NCBI RefSeq assembly: GCF_014529945.1
Contig: NZ_JACVFB010000001.1
Location: forward strand, 930,001 to 994,000
Source: Chitinophaga varians
Lineage (GTDB): Bacteria > Bacteroidota > Bacteroidia > Chitinophagales > Chitinophagaceae
Length of the DNA stretch: 64,000 bases
Direction: 5' to 3'
Position numbers and translations under genes: made by a program. The notes beneath the pieces were generated by a model. It saw only the letters and a program-made list of their open reading frames with translations, did not search any database and was not told the origin of the DNA. Each line of letters opens with the position of its first letter. Position 1 is the first letter of the stretch. Of this stretch, positions 9,831 through 17,900 are shown piece by piece.

Positions 9831-10733
9831 TTATTGATTTGCGGGGAAGTATATATCTCCGGCCATGTCTTCGGACAAGGTAGGATGTACAGGCTTCCAG
9901 CCCAGTGTTGTTTTGGTGATGTCCGCAGATACCCGGTTGTTGATTTTGGCGAAATGTGCGAACCAGGTAAAATGCGCGGCGGCTTCCTCCGCGTCCAGGG
10001 AAACGACCGGCAGCTGCAGTCTTTCGCCGATAGCAGTGGTCACGGTTTTGAAGGCATTGCCTTCTTCGGCCACCGCGTGGAAACGGGTGCCGCCTGCCGG
10101 GTTGCTTTCCAGTGCCAGGCGATACAGCCTCGCTGCATCCAACCGGTGTACGGCCGGCCATATATTGGCGCCCCCGTTGATCATGGCTGCGCGGCCTTTA
10201 TCTTTAGTGAGCCGGATCAATATGGGAAGAAAACCATGGGTGTCGTCTGCGCCGTGGCTAAAGGGAGGGAGCCGTACCACGGAAGCACGAACACCTTTGG
10301 CGGCTAATCTCTCCACCGCCCTTTCTGTTTCTGCCCGGGGATGGGCCTGGTTTTCAACACCGTCTTCTTCTGTCACTACCGTATCTTTTACAATAACACC
10401 GGTGCCGGAAGTAACGATGAGTGGGCGTTGGGTGCCCATGAGTACTTCACCCATCGCATCAATCGCTTTTCCGTCAACAACGCACATTTCCGGATAGCGA
10501 CTGAAGTCATGGATAAAGCCGGTGTGGATAATGCCATCGGCTGCGGCTGCTCCGGACTGGAGGCTGGCGATGTCGGTGATGTCGCCACGGTGCACTTTCG
10601 CACCGAGGGCAGTTACTTTCTGCGCGGCTTCTTCGGAGCGGGCCAGCCCTGTTACCTCGTGGCCTGCTGCCAGCAATTCTTTCACCACGGCGGAACCAAT
10701 AAATCCGGTGGCCCCTGTTACAAATACTTTCAT
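9831..10733 (-). CDS. NAD(P)-dependent SDR-family oxidoreductase / epimerase-like protein
   Basis: This is a 300-residue atypical or extended short-chain dehydrogenase. The N-terminus MKVFVTGATGFIGSAVV holds the GxxGxxG dinucleotide-binding motif, followed by a Rossmann fold; DITDIASLQSG is the usual acidic loop after strand 3. No clear YxxxK catalytic pair is visible, so it may act as an atypical SDR such as an NmrA- or epimerase-like protein. The start at 10733 places the Rossmann motif right at the N-terminus; Mets further upstream add an unlikely leader. It is probably co-transcribed with the AraC gene that follows. The substrate cannot be told from sequence. Confidence 0.85.
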   Translation of the reverse strand: MKVFVTGATGFIGSAVVKELLAAGHEVTGLARSEEAAQKVTALGAKVHRGDITDIASLQSGAAAADGIIHTGFIHDFSRYPEMCVVDGKAIDAMGEVLMGTQRPLIVTSGTGVIVKDTVVTEEDGVENQAHPRAETERAVERLAAKGVRASVVRLPPFSHGADDTHGFLPILIRLTKDKGRAAMINGGANIWPAVHRLDAARLYRLALESNPAGGTRFHAVAEEGNAFKTVTTAIGERLQLPVVSLDAEEAAAHFTWFAHFAKINNRVSADITKTTLGWKPVHPTLSEDMAGDIYFPANQ

Positions 10734-10826
10734 CTTGTTTTGTTTTTGTATCACAAAGGTGAAACCAATTGAACTGGTATTTGTAGCCGGAACGCGTGTT
10801 GTTGTAGCCAAAAACGAGGCGGGAGA

Positions 10827-10862
10827 AATATCAGTCATCAGCAAGGGCTGATGACTGATATT
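10827..10862. terminator. Perfect 16-bp hairpin after the third 425-residue paralogue
   Basis: AATATCAGTCATCAGC (10827-10842), loop AAGG, then the exact reverse complement (10847-10862). It lies just past the stop (10884) of the last gene of the cassette. Its core CAGYCATCAGC recurs after the other two paralogues. It probably ends the cassette transcript although the T-run is weak. Confidence 0.65.
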
Positions 10863-10883
10863 GGTACAATGGGGAGGTAGGAC

Positions 10884-12164
10884 TTACGGTTTGAAATACT
10901 TCTGAGAGCCTGTTAAATAGATCAAATCGACCGTTACCGCGGAGGGACTATTAGCTGGCGATACTTCTGTCATTTCATGGCTACCGTCTCCGGAGCCGTT
11001 GGTGCTTGCAAAGCCAACGATATAATACCAGCTGGAGTATCCCAATCCAACGTTCAGGGAGGTCATTCCCAACTGGGCGGCAGCATTCCAAAGGGCCACC
11101 GAGTCGAAATTGGTGACCAGGCAACATTGATCGTTGATCGATACGAGGTTGCCGTTATCATCATTATACATCCGGGTGTACCAGTCCTGAAAATTCCAGA
11201 AAAATTGCTGCGTGGAATTCCAGGGATTGGTGGTATAATAACACCAGTCAACACTACCATAATCCTGGTTCAGGGTAATGCCCCAATCCGGGCTGGGCAC
11301 CGAATTGGCATATTGCGGTGTGAAGTCCTTATAGCTTACTTTACCACCTGCCCTGCATATCAGTTGCATCGAAGTGGCGATCGTATCCGGTATGGGAGTG
11401 GAACTATTAAGGCAGGTGGTAGGTGAACTGGCGTAGGCATTTGAACATCCGGTTAAGACCTGTCTCTGATGGAAGCAGGAATTGAGGAACACCCTTTCCC
11501 ATCCGTCGTTACAACAAATGTTGCCATTGGCTGATGTCTGTGAATATCCGTTCTGTACTATTATGATGTTAAACTGTGGCTGTGCTCCGTTTAACGTCAG
11601 ATAAACGTAATAGGTCTGCGTAACGAGAATTTGAAAATATTGAACGGTCCCTTTGTTATGGTCCCAGGCATCCTGCACATAGCCTGGGTTGAAAGGGAAA
11701 TGCTGAGTATAAGGGTGGAAATAGGCCTCATAGTCTGAAGGAGGGGTGAGTGAATTGTTGAGGTCTACCTGAAGCTCCGTATGTTTTTTGATTTCTTCAT
11801 CGATCTCTTCTTCTGATAAGGAAAAAGTTTCTTTCCTGCTTTGCCCTAAGCCTTTTTCTGCGGAAGTTACCTGGGTGGTGACTGGTATTTCTTCTGCGAT
11901 AATGGTAGCAATGGTATGTTTGCTGTGGGAGTATCCGGGAATGGGAACTTGTTTAATAGCAAATAAAGCCAGTCCCTGAGGGATCTCGATACCGGGAATG
12001 ATGTTTCCTGGCTGGCCGTTGGCAGTGTGTTTAAACGCTACAGATTTTCCTGCTTCGAGGGCCGCGCGTACTGCCTGCCGGTCTACCGTTTGTTCCTGCA
12101 TGTTGTACACGAGGGCATCTGTTATAACGCTGTCGGATGTGGGAATGGTTTGACTGGTGTTCAT
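10884..12164 (-). CDS. Unknown ~425-residue protein, tandem paralogue 3 of the SpvB/RHS cassette
   Basis: This 426-residue protein belongs to no family I recognise. It shares most of its length with the two genes upstream. An N-terminal block (about 20-70) has EAGKSVAFKHTANGQPGN and IPQGLALFAIKQ, then a charged linker FSLSEEEIDEEIKKH (about 115-130), then a beta-rich, aromatic and Asn/Ser-rich C-terminal part with TYYVYLTLNGAQPQFNIIIV, DWCYYTTNPWN and FTPQYANSV. There is no signal peptide and no membrane helix. It has more Cys than paralogue 1 (CC pairs at NICCND and DQCC). It is the last gene of a four-gene minus-strand cassette led by an SpvB/RHS protein. The role may be effector, partner or immunity; none is shown. 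Confidence 0.8.
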   Translation of the reverse strand: MNTSQTIPTSDSVITDALVYNMQEQTVDRQAVRAALEAGKSVAFKHTANGQPGNIIPGIEIPQGLALFAIKQVPIPGYSHSKHTIATIIAEEIPVTTQVTSAEKGLGQSRKETFSLSEEEIDEEIKKHTELQVDLNNSLTPPSDYEAYFHPYTQHFPFNPGYVQDAWDHNKGTVQYFQILVTQTYYVYLTLNGAQPQFNIIIVQNGYSQTSANGNICCNDGWERVFLNSCFHQRQVLTGCSNAYASSPTTCLNSSTPIPDTIATSMQLICRAGGKVSYKDFTPQYANSVPSPDWGITLNQDYGSVDWCYYTTNPWNSTQQFFWNFQDWYTRMYNDDNGNLVSINDQCCLVTNFDSVALWNAAAQLGMTSLNVGLGYSSWYYIVGFASTNGSGDGSHEMTEVSPANSPSAVTVDLIYLTGSQKYFKP

Positions 12165-12188
12165 GGAGAATGAATTTTAATGGTGAGG

Positions 12189-12223
12189 AAAAAAATCAGC
12201 CATCAGTGGTAGCTGATGGCTGA
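12189..12223 (-). terminator. Rho-independent terminator after paralogue 2
   Basis: TCAGCCATCAG (12196-12206) pairs with CTGATGGCTGA (12213-12223). On the minus strand the hairpin is followed by seven Ts. It sits between paralogue 2 (stop 12240) and paralogue 3 (start 12164), so read-through would set the level of paralogue 3. Confidence 0.8.
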
Positions 12224-12239
12224 CAAGAGCAAGATTTAT

Positions 12240-13517
12240 TTAACCGTTGAAATAGCTGGAGGAGTGAGTTAAGGCGATGAGATCATACCCTGCCGGATTG
12301 GGGGTATTGAAGGGAGACACTTGCAGCATTTGATGATGTCCGCTGCCTGACCCTCTGCGGTCAACGAAGCCCACAAAATCGTAGTTGCCGGAGAACCCAA
12401 ACGTTACATATAGGTTGCGCATACCTTTTGCTGCGTGAATATTCCAGAGAGAAACAGCATCGAAATTCACCACCCCGGTACATTGGTTGTTCACCGGTAC
12501 CACGTTGTCGTTGCTGTCATACATCCTTTGCCACCAGTCGTTATAGTTCTGGAACTTTTGCTGCAAGGCATTCCATGGATTGGTGTTGTAATAACACCAG
12601 TCAATGTTGCCGGAATCCTGCGTCAGCATAATGGCAAAGTCGGTGCTTAGCACGGAGTTGGAATATTGCGGGGTAAAGCCGTTGATACCGATTTGAGCGC
12701 CTTTTTTGCAGATCAGCTGCAACGGTACGGAGATCTTGTCCGTGATCGGTTGCGGGCCGTTGAGTATTGTGCCGGGTGAACTGGAGAAGGTATTTGAACA
12801 GCCCTGTAAGTTTTGTTTCAGGTGGAAACAGGAATTAAGAAACACCCTTTCCTGGTCATCGTTGCAGGCAAGCGTGCCGGAGGCCGATGCCTGCGTGTAT
12901 CCGGTTTGTACGATAATGATATCAAACTGTGTTTGTCCGCCATTCTGCGTGAGGTAGACATAATACGTCTGTCTCGCCACTGCCTGAATGGTCTGGCTGC
13001 TTCCCTTGTGATGTGCCCAGAAGTTTTGGGAATAATCACGACTAAAGGGGAAGTTTTGGGTGACCGCACCAAAAAAAGCGGACAATGCTGTCGGAGGGAC
13101 CAGTCCATTATAAGCTTCCGGCTGAAGCTGGATATGTTTTCGGATTTCTTCATCGATTTCTTCTTCCGATAAGGAAAAAGTTGCCGGCTGATTTTCCTGT
13201 ACGCCCTTATCTACAGAGATGCGCTGTGTGGTCACCGGTATTGTTTCCGGAATGATAGTGGTAATGATATGCTTTGTGCCCGGATATCCCGGAATAGGGG
13301 CTTGTTTGACGGCAAACAGTGCCAGTCCATGGGGAATGTCTATGCCCGGAATAATTTTCCCCGGCTGACCAGCGGCGGTGTGTTTAAACGCTACTGTTTT
13401 TCCGGCTTCCAGCGCGGCATGCACGGCCTGCTCGTTCACGGTTTGTTCCTTGATGTTATAGATAAGGGTGTCCGCCAGGATACCGTCGGATGTGGCGGTA
13501 GGGTGACTGATATTCAT
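12240..13517 (-). CDS. Unknown ~425-residue protein, tandem paralogue 2 of the SpvB/RHS cassette
   Basis: This 425-residue protein is the middle copy of three tandem paralogues and has no family I recognise. It keeps the conserved blocks EAGKTVAFKHTAAGQPGK, IPHGLALFAVKQ, FSLSEEEIDEEIRKH, RQTYYVYLTQNGGQTQF and DWCYYNTNPWN. It differs most in the middle (PATFSLS instead of KETFSLS, and PEAYNGLVPPTALSAFF), as expected of an older duplicate under relaxed or diversifying selection. It has no signal peptide or membrane helix and so would be cytoplasmic unless carried out by another system. It lies 72 bases after paralogue 1, separated by a hairpin. The function is unknown; its link to the RHS protein is by position only. 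Confidence 0.8.
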   Translation of the reverse strand: MNISHPTATSDGILADTLIYNIKEQTVNEQAVHAALEAGKTVAFKHTAAGQPGKIIPGIDIPHGLALFAVKQAPIPGYPGTKHIITTIIPETIPVTTQRISVDKGVQENQPATFSLSEEEIDEEIRKHIQLQPEAYNGLVPPTALSAFFGAVTQNFPFSRDYSQNFWAHHKGSSQTIQAVARQTYYVYLTQNGGQTQFDIIIVQTGYTQASASGTLACNDDQERVFLNSCFHLKQNLQGCSNTFSSSPGTILNGPQPITDKISVPLQLICKKGAQIGINGFTPQYSNSVLSTDFAIMLTQDSGNIDWCYYNTNPWNALQQKFQNYNDWWQRMYDSNDNVVPVNNQCTGVVNFDAVSLWNIHAAKGMRNLYVTFGFSGNYDFVGFVDRRGSGSGHHQMLQVSPFNTPNPAGYDLIALTHSSSYFNG

Positions 13518-13548
13518 GGGAAATGGTTTTTAAGGATGAGGATAAGCA

Positions 13549-13578
13549 GCCAGCCATCAGCAGTGGCTGATGGCTGGC
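13549..13578 (-). terminator. 13-bp hairpin between paralogues 1 and 2
   Basis: GCCAGCCATCAGC (13549-13561), loop AGTG, then its exact reverse complement (13566-13578). It shares the CAGCCATCAGC core with the hairpins after the other two copies, but no T-run follows, so it may only slow or stabilise the transcript. Confidence 0.55.
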
Positions 13579-13589
13579 ATAAACCGGAA

Positions 13590-14867
13590 TTATGAGTTGA
13601 AATATTGGTAAGAGCCGGTAATGGAAATCAAATCATAACCTGAAGGATTGGGGTTATTGGAAGGAGAAGCCTGCACCATTTGATGGTGGCCGTTGCCGGT
13701 CCCACTCGGATTGGCGAAACCCACGAAATAGTAATAGCTGGAATATCCGAAGTTTACGTTCAGACTGGTCATTCCTTTTGATGCCGGCGTGTTCCAGAGA
13801 GAGACGGAATCGAAATTCACCGCGCCGGTGCATTGGTTATTAATTGATACCACATTGTCATCGCCATCATACATCCTGCCCCACCAGTTGCCGAAGTCCT
13901 GGAAATACTGTTGCGTGGAATTCCAGGGATTGGTGGTGTAATAACACCAGTCAATGTTGCCGGAATCCTGCTGCAGGATAATTCCCCAGTCGGTACTTAA
14001 TACCGAATTAGAATATTGCGGGGTGAATGACTGGATACTGGACTTCCCGCCTTGTCTGCATATCAGTTGAAAAGGAACGCTGATGCTGTCCGGGATAGGG
14101 GTGGAGCTGTTGAGCGAGGTGGTGGGTGAACTGGCGTAAGCGTTGGTACAACCACTCAGGCTTTGTTTCAGGTGAAAGTCGGAATTGAGAAATACTTTTT
14201 CCCATCCGTCGTTGGCGACAATCCCGCCGTTGGCCGATGCCTGTGAGTACCCGTTTTGCACGACGATGATATTAAATTGTGTTTGTCCCCCGTTTTGGGT
14301 GAGATAAACATAATAAGTCTGCCTTACGACTACCTGCACGGTTTGGCCGCTTCCATTTTTGTATGACCAGAAATTCTGTGTATAACCGGGATTAAAGGGG
14401 AAATTCTGGGTAACGGGCGTCCAATAAGCAGAGAATGCTGCCGGAGGAGTCAGTGAATTAACCAGGTCTACCTGAAGCTGCATATGTTTTTTGATTTCTT
14501 CCTCAATTTCTTCTTCTGATAAGGAAAAAGTTTCTTTCCTGCTTTCCTGTGCACCTTTCTCTGCCGAGAAACTTTGGATGGTCGTCGGAATTTCTTCCGG
14601 AATGATGGTCGTAATAATGTGCTTTCTGCCGGGATGGCCGGGGATAGGCTCCTGCTTAACGGCAAAGAGCGCCAGTCCATGAGGAATTTCAAGGCCCGGG
14701 ATAATTTTTCCCGGTTGACCGGCAGCGGTGTGTTTAAACGCTACTGTTTTCCCGGCTTCGAGTGCGGCATGTATTTCTTTTTCATTGACCGCTTGTTCCC
14801 GAATGTTGTAAATGAGCGTGCCTGCTAAGGCTACATCAGGAGTGGGGAGGGTGTTACTGGCTTTCAT
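13590..14867 (-). CDS. Unknown ~425-residue protein, tandem paralogue 1 of the SpvB/RHS cassette
   Basis: This 425-residue protein is the first of three tandem copies, starting 47 bases after the stop of the SpvB/RHS gene. The N-terminal block (LIYNIREQAVNEKEIHAALE, then GKTVAFKHTAAGQPGKIIPG) is joined through an acidic linker, FSLSEEEIEEEIKKH, to a C-terminal beta-rich region with TYYVYLTQNGGQTQFNIIVV, TPQYSNSVLSTDWG and WCYYTTNPWNSTQQYF. It has only four Cys. No signal peptide, membrane helix or enzyme motif is visible. Many aromatic and Asn/Gln/Ser residues, as in secreted or carbohydrate-binding beta proteins, hint at an extracellular role, which would require a non-classical export route. 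I do not recognise the family. Confidence 0.8.
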   Translation of the reverse strand: MKASNTLPTPDVALAGTLIYNIREQAVNEKEIHAALEAGKTVAFKHTAAGQPGKIIPGLEIPHGLALFAVKQEPIPGHPGRKHIITTIIPEEIPTTIQSFSAEKGAQESRKETFSLSEEEIEEEIKKHMQLQVDLVNSLTPPAAFSAYWTPVTQNFPFNPGYTQNFWSYKNGSGQTVQVVVRQTYYVYLTQNGGQTQFNIIVVQNGYSQASANGGIVANDGWEKVFLNSDFHLKQSLSGCTNAYASSPTTSLNSSTPIPDSISVPFQLICRQGGKSSIQSFTPQYSNSVLSTDWGIILQQDSGNIDWCYYTTNPWNSTQQYFQDFGNWWGRMYDGDDNVVSINNQCTGAVNFDSVSLWNTPASKGMTSLNVNFGYSSYYYFVGFANPSGTGNGHHQMVQASPSNNPNPSGYDLISITGSYQYFNS

Positions 14868-14914
14868 AATAAATGGATTTTAAAGTGAATGTTTATTTTG
14901 AGAGAATTTTTTTG

Positions 14915-17900
14915 TTAAAAACTGGGGATGATATGCAGGCTGGTGAGGACTTTATTTGTGGTGCTCCAGGTAAACCGGATGGTGGTCATGATCAGCGCTT
15001 TGTCTTCCCTGAACCATCGCTTAGCGATCGGCACCCGTTTTATTTGTTTGGGTGCCGGCGTGTTTTCACGTGTTGGTGCTATTTCTTCGCCTTCTCCTTC
15101 TCCTTCCAGCAGGGATGATTCGTTGTTTTCCAGGGTGGTCACGGCTTCCTGTTCTATGGTTTCTTCAAACAGGAAATAGGAGGCGGTGAGAGAGGAGAAG
15201 CCTGACGCTCCTGCCGTAGCAATGCCGAACACCACCGCAGAACCCAGTCCGGAAGTAACGGATTTACCATTCATCCAGTTGGTCAGCATTTTACCGCTGC
15301 CGCTGACAAGTGCCCCGGAGATCATGCCGGTCAATAGTTTGACGCCCATAGCGCCTACTGACGCTGCTTCCAGGCTGAGGGTTGAAATGATAGCGGGAGC
15401 AACGTACAAGGCTGCCACGCCGGCGGCCGCTCCGGTGAGCCCGCCCACGAGGAAAGCACCGCCCCATCCGCGGATGCCCCACGATTCTTCGGATGACTTC
15501 TCCCAGGATTTCTGTGTAATACCGTATACCAGGCCACCGATGCCGGCGCCGATCAATCCTGATCCGACAACGCCTGCCAGCGCTCCGCCGGTCATGATGA
15601 TAGCGCCAATGCCTATGCCAATGGAGACAACGTCCAGGAAGGTCTGCCCAATGAAGTCCAGCCAGGAATGCCCGGAAGGATCTGTCAGTCCCATAGGATC
15701 ACTGGAAACGTAAGCATACAGATTGTAGGTGTCCCGGTCCAGCAGTTTGCCACCAAGCCCGTCGTCAGGCGTGAGGAAATGCAATAGCCGCGGATCATAG
15801 TAACGGGAACGCATATAGTAGGCGTTGATGTCATAGTCAAATTCACCGCCGCCGAAATAATGACGGAAGGATTTGCTGCCCGTCCTTTGCCGTATCCCGC
15901 CAAACGGGTCATATTCCAGTGTGCCGGTGACGTTGCCGCTATCATCCAGCACTACGCGGGTACTGTTGCGATAGTCGTCGATATAATAGAGGCTGCCGGT
16001 AGCGGGAATGCCATCTTGTGGTGCGGGACTTCCGGAATCCACTATCGTTTTGGTATAAACGCGGGTGCCATAGGCCCTCACAATACAGGTGTGTTGAACG
16101 GCGCCGCCAGGGAACTGCACCACTTCATATTCCGGCGAGATGTAGTAGGTGGTGGTGCCTGACTCGCTTTTACTCAGCCTGGCGCCGGTATAGTCATACA
16201 CAAAAGCCGAATTATTCGCAGATATGAGCTGCTGTTGGCTGTCATAGCTGTAAGTGATGGTTTTATTGTCGCATTGCAGTTGTTGTACATTCCCTGCGGA
16301 ATTGTATTGAGCGGAGAAAAGGGTATCCCCGCTTTTTGGCGCATAGCCTTCATATTGGACCGTATGCCCGTTCAGTGTGGTGCAATTACCAGAGGTGTCA
16401 TAGTCGTAAGATAACGACCCGACATTGTCTGTGGCGGATTGTAGCCGGCCGCTTTTATCATAGAGATACGTGTTGGGAGAAGAGAGCTGCCCCGTTTGTA
16501 CGACTGCATCGGTGGCGTCGCGGCTGATGTTGTCGGAAAAAAGGGTTTGGTGGTTGCCGGTTACTTCACAAGACGCTATTCTGCCATAATTATCATAACC
16601 TAATGTGCCTGTTACGCCGTTATGATAGGTAATGGAAGCGGGGTGGTCGTTGGTATCAAATTTATCATATACTACCAACGCCGGCAGTTCGTCGCTACCG
16701 GAAGTAAAACCGGATTGTGTCAGTACACCGCTGCCATAGGTGTTGGTTTGTACAGCGCCATCGGGGAAAGTAATCGTATCTGTATGAGCGTCGGGCGTGT
16801 AGGTTTTGGTGATGGTATAGGTACTCCCTCCGGCGGTCACTTTTCTTTCGGTGACCAGTCCTTCAGCACTGTACCCGAATTCAAATTGTTCTCCGGTAGG
16901 TAGTGTGACGCTGGTCAGCATACCCGCGCCGTAAGCGGCTTTGGTCTCATCGTAGGTGAAAGTGGTATCTCCTTTGTCCGTTGTTTTTTTGATGATCCTG
17001 TGTATGCCATCTCTGTAGATAGTGGTGCTATTGCCGCCGATCACTTCTTTGATGGAGCGCTCACTATCGTTGTAGGTAATGGTTGTGGTAGCCGCTGAAG
17101 TGACGACCTGCACTTTTCGGCCCAGGGTATCGTACGTAATGGTCGTGTTATTGTTATTGGGATCGGTGACGGATATCAGCATCCCCAGGCCGTTATAGCT
17201 GTAGGTGGTCAGGCCACCGTCTGCGTCTTTTTTGCTGACCGGCAACGGACGTTTGGGACCATTGGCCCAGGTGATCTCCGTTACCCGCTTCACGGACGTG
17301 TCGGCGGCGGTAGTTATCTTTTCCGTGGTGCTGTTGGTATATTCTTTTTTGGTGGTCACCGCATCGTTGCCACTGTCTGCAGCGGGACTAACGTGGCTGG
17401 TGTTGCGGCCAAACTCATCATATGCCCATGTCATATGCTGTGGCGTTGCCGATTCAAAATAGGGCAGCGTTTCATCGGTTTTGAGGCCGGTTTCGTTATA
17501 CACGGTATCTGTTCTGATGGTCTGTTTGCCGGATACGTCCGCATGCCTGGTCCTGACTTTTCGCTGGGCGCTGTCGTAGTATTCCTGCAGGGTTTTCCAG
17601 CTGTCGTCTTTCCACGATACACGTGTTTTGGTTGTCCGGCACAACAGCTTGTCGTCCATCGTCCAGCTGTACTGTGTTGTTTCCACCATGGATTGGTCCG
17701 GTGCTGTTTTGGAGATGGAAGTGATGCGGCCGATGCCATCTGTTTCCTGTGTGGTGACGCCGCCACTGGCTTCTGTTTTGCTTTTTAGCCTGCCAAACGC
17801 CGGTTCGTAGGTAAACTGTTTTGTCAGCGTAGTGCCTTTTTCCGGCTTCACGCTTCTGGAGGCAACAAACGTATTGAAACCAGTTTCTATCTGGATGTCA

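Noticed and set aside
9772..10161. N-terminal extension of the AraC frame up to 10161
   Set aside because: The stretch overlaps the dehydrogenase gene in another frame and reads as low-quality, Arg/Gly-rich sequence unlike AraC proteins.
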